Part shown: positions 10,965 through 19,914 of the stretch, one piece after another
How positions within the stretch are numbered: position 1 is the first letter of the stretch
Layout: each line of letters starts with the position of its first letter
Source: Alphaproteobacteria bacterium
GTDB lineage: Bacteria; Pseudomonadota; Alphaproteobacteria; Rhizobiales; JAJFHR01
NCBI GenBank assembly: GCA_024278055.1
Contig: JAJRTY010000001.1
Span: 21,211 to 85,210 of the forward strand
Length of the DNA: 64,000 nt
Reading direction: 5' to 3'
Notes under the pieces: generated by a model
Told to the model about the DNA's origin: nothing
The model's input: only the letters and a program-made list of their open reading frames with translations
Database searches by the model: none
Made by a program: the position numbers and the translations under genes

Positions 10965-12322
10965 TGACACACACTCCAAGTGCAGTAATTATCCTTGCTG
11001 CGGGCAAGGGGACCAGAATGAAGTCGACCAAGGCCAAAATCCTCCATGAGATTGCCGGCCGGCCCATGGTTTTGCATGCGCTTGATGCCGTTGACTGCCT
11101 TGAGCCACAAAAGAAAATTGTTGTCGTCTCGCCGGATATGGATGAAGTAACCCGGGTAGTTGTGGCCAAGGATGATACGGTCGAAATTGTCATTCAGCCC
11201 AAAACCCTTGGCACCGGCCATGCCGTTCAATGCGCCGGTGAAGCATTAGCGGATTTCAGCGGCAATGTTATCGTACTTTTCGGCGACACTCCGTTGATGA
11301 CGGCACAAACGTTACAGCGCTTTAATGACCTCATGCAGTCTCATGATGTCGGCGTCATTGGTTTCAGGGCCGGAAACCCTACAGGTTATGGTCGTCTGAT
11401 CCGCGATGGCAGCGGCAACATCATTGCTATAAGAGAACATAAAGACGCGAGTGCTGATGAACGTGACATTGATTTCTGCAATTCCGGTGTGGTCGGCATG
11501 GCAGGAAAAGATTTTCCAACCCTGATTGAGGCGCTGAGCAACGACAATGCCAATGGTGAGTATTACCTCACCGATGTGATTGAAATTGCAGCTTCACTCG
11601 GGCTAAAAGTCGGGGCGATAGAATGTAATGAGGAAGAAGTTCTTGGCGTCAATACACAAGCCCAACTAAGCACCGCCGAAGCCATATATCAAAATCGCGC
11701 CCGCGCCCGCGCCATGGAAAATGGTGTTCAGATGGTTGCGCCCGCCACGGTTTATTTCAGCCACGACACCGTCATAAAATCCGATGTGCTGATTGAGCCC
11801 AATGTTGTGTTCGGCCCCGGTGTTTATGTGTCCAGCGGCGCTACCATCCGCGCATTTTGCCATATAGAAGGCGCATTGATCGGCAAAAATGCCATTGTCG
11901 GCCCCTATGCCAGGCTGCGTCCGGGAACGGTTTTGTCTGAAGCGGTAAAAGTCGGGAATTTTGTCGAAATCAAAAATGCTGAAATCAGCAAAGGTGCCAA
12001 GGTGAATCACCTGTCGTATGTGGGCGATGCAAAAGTGGGGGCAGCGGCCAATATCGGTGCGGGTACGATCACGTGCAATTATGATGGCTTCAACAAGCAT
12101 CTGACAGAAATAGGCGAGGGCGCTTTTATAGGCTCCAACTCCTCGCTTGTTGCCCCTGTTCGTATCGGTGACGGCGCTTATGTGGGGTCAGGCAGTGTTA
12201 TTACCAAAGATGTAAACCGGAATGCCCTGGCTGTTGGCCGCGGCAAGCAAAAGAACATCGACGGTTGGGCCGAAACCTATCGATCCAAAAACGTCAAAAA
12301 CAAAAAAGTGGCAAAGGACTAA
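10964..12322 (+). CDS. glmU: Bifunctional UDP-GlcNAc pyrophosphorylase / glucosamine-1-phosphate N-acetyltransferase
   Basis: ILAAGKGTRMKSTKAKILHEIAGRPM, hexapeptide repeats, GAGTITCNYDG; start overlaps preceding stop (TAATG). Confidence 0.97.
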   Translation: MTHTPSAVIILAAGKGTRMKSTKAKILHEIAGRPMVLHALDAVDCLEPQKKIVVVSPDMDEVTRVVVAKDDTVEIVIQPKTLGTGHAVQCAGEALADFSGNVIVLFGDTPLMTAQTLQRFNDLMQSHDVGVIGFRAGNPTGYGRLIRDGSGNIIAIREHKDASADERDIDFCNSGVVGMAGKDFPTLIEALSNDNANGEYYLTDVIEIAASLGLKVGAIECNEEEVLGVNTQAQLSTAEAIYQNRARARAMENGVQMVAPATVYFSHDTVIKSDVLIEPNVVFGPGVYVSSGATIRAFCHIEGALIGKNAIVGPYARLRPGTVLSEAVKVGNFVEIKNAEISKGAKVNHLSYVGDAKVGAAANIGAGTITCNYDGFNKHLTEIGEGAFIGSNSSLVAPVRIGDGAYVGSGSVITKDVNRNALAVGRGKQKNIDGWAETYRSKNVKNKKVAKD

Positions 12323-12326
12323 CCTC

Positions 12327-14150
12327 ATGTGTGGAATTGTCGGCATTATTGGAACCAGTCCCGCAGCACCGCGTTTGCTCGATGGTCTTAAGCGTCTGGA
12401 ATATCGCGGCTATGATTCAGCCGGTATTGCCACGTTGGAAAGCGGCATTCTTAAGCGTCGCCGCGCTGCCGGAAAACTGTGCAACCTGGAAAAGCTTGTG
12501 CAAGCTGAACCCTTGTTCGGCTCCATTGGCATCGGCCACACAAGATGGGCGTCACACGGCGCCCCCACCGTTGGCAATGCGCACCCGGTTGCAGCGGGCT
12601 GCGTTGCTGTTGTTCATAATGGTATTATCGAAAACTTCCTTGAGCTGAAACGCCAACTTGAAAGCGAAGGAAAAATATTCGAAACCGAAACTGATACCGA
12701 AGTCGTGGCCCAGCTTCTCGCGGTTGAAATTGAAAACGGATCCAGTCCCAAAGGTGCTGTGAGCGCAGTTCTGCCACGCCTTCAAGGCGCTTTTGGCCTC
12801 GTCATGCTGTTTGATGGCAACACAGAAGTTTTGATTGGTGCGCGCAAAGGCAGTCCGCTGGCGGTGGGCCGGGGTGAAGGTGAGATGTATCTGGGGTCAG
12901 ATGCCATTGCGCTTGCGGCTTTGACCAATCAGGTGATTTTCCTCGACGATGGTGACTGGGTCGTCTTAACGCACCATACCCATGAAATATTTGATTTTTC
13001 CGGCAATCCGGTTGAGCGGCCATGGCAACAGACTTCAGCGTCGGCGGCGATGATCGACAAAGGCAATCACCGCCACTTCATGGTCAAGGAAATCTTTGAA
13101 CAACCCGAAGTTATTGGCCACACATTAGCCAATTACGTTGATCTGGCCGCCCGAACGATTAAACCCGCTGCCTCCGATCTCGATTTCGCCAATCTGCCCC
13201 GTCTCACCATAAGTGCGTGCGGAACGGCTTATTATGCCGGCATGGCGGCTAAATACTGGTTTGAAAAATATGCCCGCCTGCCGGTTGATGTCGATATTGC
13301 CTCCGAGTTTCGTTATCGCGAAGCACCCCTGGCCGAAGATGGCCTCGCCTTGTTCATATCGCAATCCGGCGAAACTGCTGACACTTTGGCAGCCTTGCAA
13401 TATTGCAAGGATTCCGGCCAGAAAATCGCCAGTATAGTCAATGTGCAGGAATCTACGATTGCGCGGGCGAGTGATGTTGTAATTCCAATTTTTGCCGGCA
13501 CCGAAGTCGGCGTTGCCTCAACCAAGGCCTTTACCTGCCAGTTGACGGTTCTGGCCTGTCTGGCCATTGCGGCGGGTCGCGCCCGCGGGCATTTAAGTGC
13601 GGAAGAAGAAAACGACCTGGTGGCATCCCTGATTGGCGTACCGCGCCATGTGGCTGAAATCACCAACCGCAGTGACGAGATTCACGATGTGGCAAAACGT
13701 ATTGTCAGTGCCCGCGACATTTTGTTTCTGGGGCGTGGCATCAATTACCCCATCGCTCTGGAAGGTGCATTAAAACTCAAGGAAATCTCCTATATTCACG
13801 CTGAAGGCTATGCGGCTGGTTAACTAAAACACGGCCCCATCGCTCTGGTCGATGACAATGTACCGGTAATCATCGTCGCACCGCGCGATAATCTGTTTGA
13901 AAAAACTGTCTCCAACATGCAGGAAGTTGCTGCGCGCGGCGGTCAGATAATCATGATAACCGATGCTGACGAGCGCAACGGTATCGGTACCGAATTGTTC
14001 GATCTCATTCACGTGCCCAAAGCTGATGCCTTTATCAATCCGCTCCTGTATGCCATTCCGGTACAATTGCTGGCCTATCACGCTGCCGTATTGCTGGGAA
14101 CCGACGTGGATCAGCCACGGAACCTGGCTAAATCCGTAACAATCGAATAA
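12327..14150 (+). pseudogene. glmS: Glutamine--fructose-6-phosphate aminotransferase interrupted by an in-frame TAA at 13821-13823
   Basis: MCGIVGIIG N-terminal Ntn and SIS domains up to HAEGYAAG, then TAA, then same-frame LKHGPIALVDDN...LAKSVTIE up to 14150; read-through length would be about 607 aa. Confidence 0.9.
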
Positions 14151-14209
14151 TACGATTTCTTAATCAGAATCAGCTCAATATTGTTCGCAAGGTTATAACG
14201 ATCAAAAGA

Positions 14210-15520
14210 TTGATGGTTGAACATCATATCTCAGTTGTGAAGTTTGCGGTTGATATGTACTGGTATTCTAAGATTTTGAGCACTTTTTGGCTGGCGATGG
14301 CTCTGTCGCTTGTCACGGTCGTAAAATTTTCCCCGGCACAGGCCGATATCGATACGGTATCGAAAAACAAGATCGAGTTTTCACAAGCCCTCAAGTTGTT
14401 GAAGAAGCGGCAATTCAATAGTGCGATCAAAAAACTGACAAGCGTTATTGATCGAAACCCGGCAGGTGATAATCTCAAGGGCGTTGCTTATTATAACCGT
14501 GGACTGGCCTATCAGGCATTGGGAAAACTCGATATTGCGCGTGATGATTATTCCAGCGCCATCAATCTGAAAAGCCTGAACGATAAGGTTCTCAAAATCG
14601 TTTATTATAATCGCGGCCTTGTGCATGATGGTCTCAAGCAACCACAGGCGGCGCTGGCTGATTTTACCTCGGCGATTGAAAAAAATCCGAAATTCGCCCC
14701 CGCTTATCACAATCGGGGCAATGTATTGCGCAAATTGGGCAGACCGAAGCAGGCGGTTGAGAACTTTATAAAGTCTCTCAATCTTGGTAATCCGCAACCC
14801 TATCTGACCTATCTGGGGCTGGCGATGTCATACGAAAGCCTGAAGCGCAATAAGGCCGCCATAACCTCTCTCAAATATGCCCTCAGGCTGCGGCCAAGGT
14901 TTAAAGAAGCCAGCGACATGCTGGCGCGCCTGACAACAGAGGATTTATATACATTTCCAACCAAAACCGCATTGATAAATGATGAAAGCCCGATCACAAC
15001 CAGCTCGATTTCAAAGGCTGCATCAACCAGTAACCCGGAGGGTACTGCAACACGTGTGATTTCAGAATTTTCTATCCCCAGCCTGGGCTTGCGTGGAGTT
15101 GTTAAAGCAGAAGCAGAGCCGGTGGAGTACAAAAAGCTTGCGTTGCGCGGAACTTTGACAAATTCCGCCAGCGGTCGCGTGGCCATTGTCGTGCCCGGTC
15201 CGGGACTGAAGAAGGCACAAAAAGCCATACGCCCAAAAACCTTGCCGAAAAAGCGACCGGCAAGTGGAAATTTTAAAGTACAACTGGGGACCAGCCGCAG
15301 CAGTGACCGGGCCAACAAAATCTGGTTCTTTCTGCGCGCACAAAACCAGGATTTACTTGAAAATCTGAAGCCGTCATTCGAGAAGATTACAATTGATGAT
15401 GGCGGTATATTATACAGGATACAGGTAGGCCCCTTCAAGTCCTGGCGGGCGGCAGAACGCATGTGCCGGGAGATAAAAAAACGTGCGGTCAACTGTTTTC
15501 CCGTTAGCGGCAACGGTTAG
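14210..15520 (+). CDS. TPR-repeat protein with C-terminal SPOR-like domain
   Basis: TPR motifs (AYYNRGLAYQALGKLDIARDDYSSAI, AYHNRGNVLRKLGRPKQAVENF); C-terminal FKVQLGTSRSSDRANKIWFFL...YRIQVGPFKSWRAAERMCREIK; start may be 14255. Confidence 0.8.
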   Translation: MMVEHHISVVKFAVDMYWYSKILSTFWLAMALSLVTVVKFSPAQADIDTVSKNKIEFSQALKLLKKRQFNSAIKKLTSVIDRNPAGDNLKGVAYYNRGLAYQALGKLDIARDDYSSAINLKSLNDKVLKIVYYNRGLVHDGLKQPQAALADFTSAIEKNPKFAPAYHNRGNVLRKLGRPKQAVENFIKSLNLGNPQPYLTYLGLAMSYESLKRNKAAITSLKYALRLRPRFKEASDMLARLTTEDLYTFPTKTALINDESPITTSSISKAASTSNPEGTATRVISEFSIPSLGLRGVVKAEAEPVEYKKLALRGTLTNSASGRVAIVVPGPGLKKAQKAIRPKTLPKKRPASGNFKVQLGTSRSSDRANKIWFFLRAQNQDLLENLKPSFEKITIDDGGILYRIQVGPFKSWRAAERMCREIKKRAVNCFPVSGNG

Positions 15521-15610
15521 TTAAAAGCTAAATTTTAAATTTTTCCGTGCGCATATTCTCTCCAGGTATGGTAGGCTATATTGTGGCGTTTTGGGGCTAC
15601 GACCATAGTT

Positions 15611-15639
15611 TTGACAAATCTTGCGTCAATATATGCTAT
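15611..15639 (+). promoter_or_regulatory. Candidate sigma70-like promoter upstream of the DUF502 gene
   Basis: TTGACA (15611-15616), 17-nt spacer, TGCTAT (15634-15639). Confidence 0.45.
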
Positions 15640-15723
15640 TAGCCTGAAACGTTAGAAAATTTAGGGTATCAGCACGCCGATGTCTAAAAAAACCAGCAAA
15701 AAAAAGACGGTGAGTTCAAGATT

Positions 15724-16500
15724 TTGAAAAAAGATACAAAATCACGGCGTGGATATATTGGCAGTCGTCTGCGCAATTATTTCCTAACAGGCCTGGTTAT
15801 TGCTGCCCCCGTCTCGATAACGGTATATATTACCTGGTCGTTTGTGGCCCTCGTCGACGACTGGTTTAAGCCGCTGTTGCCGGCAGCCTATAATCCCGAA
15901 ACATACCTTCCTTTCGCGGTCCCCGGTGTCGGGTTGATTTTCGCCATAATTATGCTGATGGTTCTCGGTGCTTTGACCGCAAACCTGTTTGGCCGCACAA
16001 TAGTTGGTTTTGGCGAACGGTTTTTGGACAACATGCCATTTGTCCGAAATCTCTATAAAGCCCTCAAGCAGATTTTTGAAACCGCCATTTCACAAAGCAA
16101 ATCGTCGTTTCAGGAAGTTGGCTTGATTGAGTACCCGCGAAAGGGCCTGTATGCCCTCGTCTTTGTCTCAACGCGCACCGAAGGGGAAGTTCTGACACGT
16201 GCAGGATTTGAAAAAGACGGCATGTTGAGTGTATTCCTGCCAACCACCCCAAATCCAACCTCGGGATTTTTGCTGTTTGTCCCCAGAAAAGATATCGAAT
16301 TGCTCTCCATGAGCGTGGAAGAGGCCGCTAAAATGGTTATATCCGCCGGTCTGGTGACCCCTAAAATGAAAGATGGCGAAGACGACGAACCGGTGATTTT
16401 GGATGCCAAACAGGCTGACGAGTTGCGCGAGGCACATGGCCAGGGTTCTGATGATGAAGGCAGCAATCAGGAAGACAGCCAAAAACACGAAAACGCCTGA
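15724..16500 (+). CDS. DUF502 family membrane protein (TTG start here; true start possibly upstream, see findings)
   Basis: RLRNYFLTGLVIAAPVSITVYITWSFV...GFGERFLDNMPFVRNLYKALKQIFET. Confidence 0.88.
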   Translation: MKKDTKSRRGYIGSRLRNYFLTGLVIAAPVSITVYITWSFVALVDDWFKPLLPAAYNPETYLPFAVPGVGLIFAIIMLMVLGALTANLFGRTIVGFGERFLDNMPFVRNLYKALKQIFETAISQSKSSFQEVGLIEYPRKGLYALVFVSTRTEGEVLTRAGFEKDGMLSVFLPTTPNPTSGFLLFVPRKDIELLSMSVEEAAKMVISAGLVTPKMKDGEDDEPVILDAKQADELREAHGQGSDDEGSNQEDSQKHENA

Positions 16501-16661
16501 TGCCTGTGGTGTTCACTCAAACTCCCTCCAATTGTTATTTCCTCCCTGTTGTCAACCAGACCAGGGTGGCGAACATGCCTAATCAGCACGCAATGCCAGT
16601 CAAATGCTTCCGTATAAGCAAGGCAGGCCTAGCATAGCTCAGACCAAGAAAAGGATACTGA

Positions 16662-17369
16662 ATGCCTTATCCATCGGCCCATCCGGGGGCCCCTCACTAC
16701 ATCACCCGCAGTGGCTGGCTTCGAGCAGCAGTTCTTGGTGCAAATGACGGTATTGTTTCTGTTTCGTCCCTGATTGTCGGGGTCGCTGCGGCTGATCCCA
16801 ACCCAAACGCAGTTTTTATAGCGGGCATTGCCGGACTCTCAGCTGGTGCAATGTCGATGGCCGCCGGTGAATACGTTTCTGTATCCTCACAATCCGACAC
16901 GGAACGGGCTGACATTGCACGCGAAGCAGAAGCGTTGCGGGAGTTCCCCGAAGCAGAACTTGCCGAACTCACCGCTATCTATCAGGAAAAGGGACTGAGT
17001 GATAAAACCGCCCTTTTGGTTGCCAATGAGCTGACCGAGCATGACGCACTTGGCGCGCATGTACGCGATGAACTCGGGCTTTCAGAGATCCATGCGGCGA
17101 ACCCGCTTCAGGCCGCATTCGCCTCAGGAGTGACTTTCAGCGTCGCTGCCGCAATTCCCCTGATTGCCGCTCTCACAGCACCGGCAGGGTCAATCATTCC
17201 GGTAGTTCTGGTTGTGACCGTTATTACCTTGGCGGCCCTGGGCAGTTTGGGGGCAAAGGCTGGCGGTGCCCCGGTCTTGCGCGCAACCGCACGTGTTGTG
17301 GTGTGGGGAGTGTTCGCAATGGCCATCACGGCAGGCGCAGGCTGGCTTTTTGGTGTGAGCGTTTTATAG
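16662..17369 (+). CDS. VIT/CCC1 family transporter (VIT1-like)
   Basis: GWLRAAVLGANDGIVSVSSLIVGVAAA, AGLSAGAMSMAAGEYVSVSSQSDTERAD. Confidence 0.93.
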   Translation: MPYPSAHPGAPHYITRSGWLRAAVLGANDGIVSVSSLIVGVAAADPNPNAVFIAGIAGLSAGAMSMAAGEYVSVSSQSDTERADIAREAEALREFPEAELAELTAIYQEKGLSDKTALLVANELTEHDALGAHVRDELGLSEIHAANPLQAAFASGVTFSVAAAIPLIAALTAPAGSIIPVVLVVTVITLAALGSLGAKAGGAPVLRATARVVVWGVFAMAITAGAGWLFGVSVL

Positions 17370-17403
17370 CGAGTTTTGTACAAACCGGAAATGCTCTGGA
17401 CAC

Positions 17404-19521
17404 CTATCCCGCATGCAGGAGCTTTATCGCTTCATTTCTCTCAAACAGATACAGCAAAATCCTTAAAGCCTCTCCGCGTTCACTTTGCAATCGGGCATCT
17501 TTGGCGATGATCATGGTAGCGTCATCGCGTGCGGCGCCCAATAATTCGGAGTGCGCATCCAGATCGGCAATGTGAAACTGGGCAAAACCGCTTTGTCTGG
17601 TCCCCAGCAGTTCTCCGGTGCCGCGCAGTTTCAAATCTTCTTCGGCAATCAAAAAACCATCTTCTGTTTCACGCATGATTTTCAGGCGTTTGGTGGCGGT
17701 CTCGCTTAAAGGAGGCTGATAGAGCAGGAGGCAACTGGATTTACTGCCGCCGCGCCCCACACGACCGCGCAACTGATGCAATTGCGCCAGACCAAAACGT
17801 TCAGCGTGCTCGATAATCATAATGGTGGCATTGGGCACATCAACGCCGACCTCGATAACTGTGGTGGCAACCAGAATACTAAGTTGCGAAGTTCGAAACC
17901 GCTCCATTACCGAATCTTTTTCTTGCGCCTTCATGCGTCCGTGAATTAGGCCAACCCTGTCGCCAAACAGACCTTTGAGGCTTTCATAGCGTTGTTCAGC
18001 CGAGGTCAGATCGAGGAGTTCTGAATCTTCCACCAACGGACACACCCAATAGACTTGCGCTCCTTGCTGTATGGTGTGTTCAAGCCGCCCGGTCACATCG
18101 CTCAGGCGGGCGATGGGCAAAACCCTGGTGTCAACCGGCAGCCTGCCGGCAGGTTTTTCCAGCAGTTTGGACACGTCCATATCGCCATAGATTGTCAATG
18201 TCAGCGTGCGCGGAATAGGCGTTGCCGTCATCACCAGCAGATCGAGTGCCTGGCCACCACCGGCCTTTTCCTGCAAAGCCAATCGCTGATGAACACCAAA
18301 ACGGTGCTGTTCATCAATGACCGCCAGTGCCAGATCCTTGAACTCGACGCCAGCCTGAAATATGGCGTGAGTGCCAATAATGATCTGCGCTGCGCCGGAT
18401 TTGATTTTTTCCAGCAATATTGTACGCGCCTTTCCGGTGTCACGACCGGTAAGAATAACGACACCAACGCCAAGTTGCTGGCACAGACCTTCCATCATTT
18501 CAAAGTGCTGACGGCAGAGGATTTCAGTTGGCGCCATAATGGCTGCCTGCGCACCGCTTTGGACAGCCGCCAGCATCGTCAGCAGGGCGACGATGGTCTT
18601 GCCGCTGCCCACATCTCCCTGCAACAGGCGCATCATGCGCTCAGGAGTGGCCATATCTTTGAGAATTTCCTCAACGGATTGCGTCTGCGAGCGGGTCAGG
18701 CTGAAGGGCAAAAGCTCAAGCAGTCTTGCCCGCAACTCACCGGAGCCGCTGATGGTTCTGCCGGCTGCACGGCGCATGTGCGCGCGCACCAGCCCCAGGG
18801 CCAGCTGATTGGCCAGCAGCTCATCATAGGCCAGGCGCAAACGTGCAGGATCGCCAGGCTCCAGGCTTTGATGATCTGTGGGCGCATGGGCATTGATCAG
18901 CGCCTCGTTGAATGATTGGTATTTCTGCTTTTTCTTCCAGGCCAAATCCTGCCATTCCGGCATTTGCGGCACTCGTTCCAGTGCCAGTGACACCGAGCGT
19001 TGCAGGGTTTTGCGCGCCAGACCTCCAGTCATCGGGTAGACCGGTTCAACCAGCGGTAATTGATCGAATTCTTCCTGAGAAACCATGTGATCGGGGTGGG
19101 GCATTTGGGCTATATCGCGAAATACCTCAATTTTGCCACTGATATAGCGCACCGAACCTTCAGGGATCTGCTTTTGCAGGTAATCCGTATGACTGTGAAA
19201 AAATATCAGGTCAAGGGATCCCGTGTCATCAAAACACCGCACCCGGTAGGGCAGGCGGCGCTGATTTTTTGGTGGCGGTATATGTTCGCCAATAGTGACT
19301 TTTAAAGTTGCCAGTTCGCCGGCAATGACTTCGGCAATTTTGGGTTGAAAACGACGGTCAATCAGACCACTGGGCAGATGCCACAAAAGATCGACAACAT
19401 TCGCCGTGATTGTCTGGCCACTGCCTTTCAATAAAACAGTGATCAGCTTTTCCAGTTTGGGGCCGATGCCCTGAAGCTTGCCTATGGGGGCAAACAGTGG
19501 ATTTAATATCTCAGGCCGCAT
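17404..19521 (-). CDS. recG: ATP-dependent DNA helicase RecG
   Basis: LLQGDVGSGKTIVALL, VIDEQHRFGVHQR, ATPIPRTLTLTIYGDMD, QLRGRVGRG. Confidence 0.96.
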   Translation of the reverse strand: MRPEILNPLFAPIGKLQGIGPKLEKLITVLLKGSGQTITANVVDLLWHLPSGLIDRRFQPKIAEVIAGELATLKVTIGEHIPPPKNQRRLPYRVRCFDDTGSLDLIFFHSHTDYLQKQIPEGSVRYISGKIEVFRDIAQMPHPDHMVSQEEFDQLPLVEPVYPMTGGLARKTLQRSVSLALERVPQMPEWQDLAWKKKQKYQSFNEALINAHAPTDHQSLEPGDPARLRLAYDELLANQLALGLVRAHMRRAAGRTISGSGELRARLLELLPFSLTRSQTQSVEEILKDMATPERMMRLLQGDVGSGKTIVALLTMLAAVQSGAQAAIMAPTEILCRQHFEMMEGLCQQLGVGVVILTGRDTGKARTILLEKIKSGAAQIIIGTHAIFQAGVEFKDLALAVIDEQHRFGVHQRLALQEKAGGGQALDLLVMTATPIPRTLTLTIYGDMDVSKLLEKPAGRLPVDTRVLPIARLSDVTGRLEHTIQQGAQVYWVCPLVEDSELLDLTSAEQRYESLKGLFGDRVGLIHGRMKAQEKDSVMERFRTSQLSILVATTVIEVGVDVPNATIMIIEHAERFGLAQLHQLRGRVGRGGSKSSCLLLYQPPLSETATKRLKIMRETEDGFLIAEEDLKLRGTGELLGTRQSGFAQFHIADLDAHSELLGAARDDATMIIAKDARLQSERGEALRILLYLFERNEAIKLLHAG

Positions 19522-19599
19522 TTAGACACACCAAAAATAAAATGTTGTTTCCTGACCATAGGTTTATCAGATAAAACGCATGGGGTATCACATAAACAT

Positions 19600-19908
19600 A
19601 TGGCACCCTATGTAATGACAGCAACAGATAAAGCACTCGAACACCGGCGCAAAAAGCTCAGGTTTCGCGCCTGGCATCGAGGCATCAAGGAAATGGACCT
19701 GATATTGGGCAAATATGCTGATGAGCATTTGTCCACGATGTCATCGGTCGAGATGGATCTGTTCTCACATCTATTGAAGCAGGCTGATGATGAACTTTAT
19801 ACCTGGGTGTCAGGGGCCAGGCCGGTGCCGGAAGAATTCGACAATGACATTATGAAAACGCTAAAATCCTTCCAGATGATTCCCCCGGACTTCACCAAAA
19901 TCGACTAG
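19600..19908 (+). CDS. sdhE: FAD assembly factor SdhE
   Basis: RRKKLRFRAWHRGIKEMDLILGKYADEHL, conserved RGxxExD region; upstream of mfd. Confidence 0.9.
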   Translation: MAPYVMTATDKALEHRRKKLRFRAWHRGIKEMDLILGKYADEHLSTMSSVEMDLFSHLLKQADDELYTWVSGARPVPEEFDNDIMKTLKSFQMIPPDFTKID

Positions 19909-19914
19909 AGACAG

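Noticed and set aside
12327-14150. Genetic-code reassignment of TAA as explanation for the glmS stop
   Set aside because: No other conserved gene in the window contains an internal TAA, and many genes end in TAA normally.
14809-15513. 234-aa minus-strand ORF
   Set aside because: Antisense to the TPR/SPOR gene.
18055-18915. 286-aa plus-strand ORF
   Set aside because: Antisense to recG, no recognisable domain.
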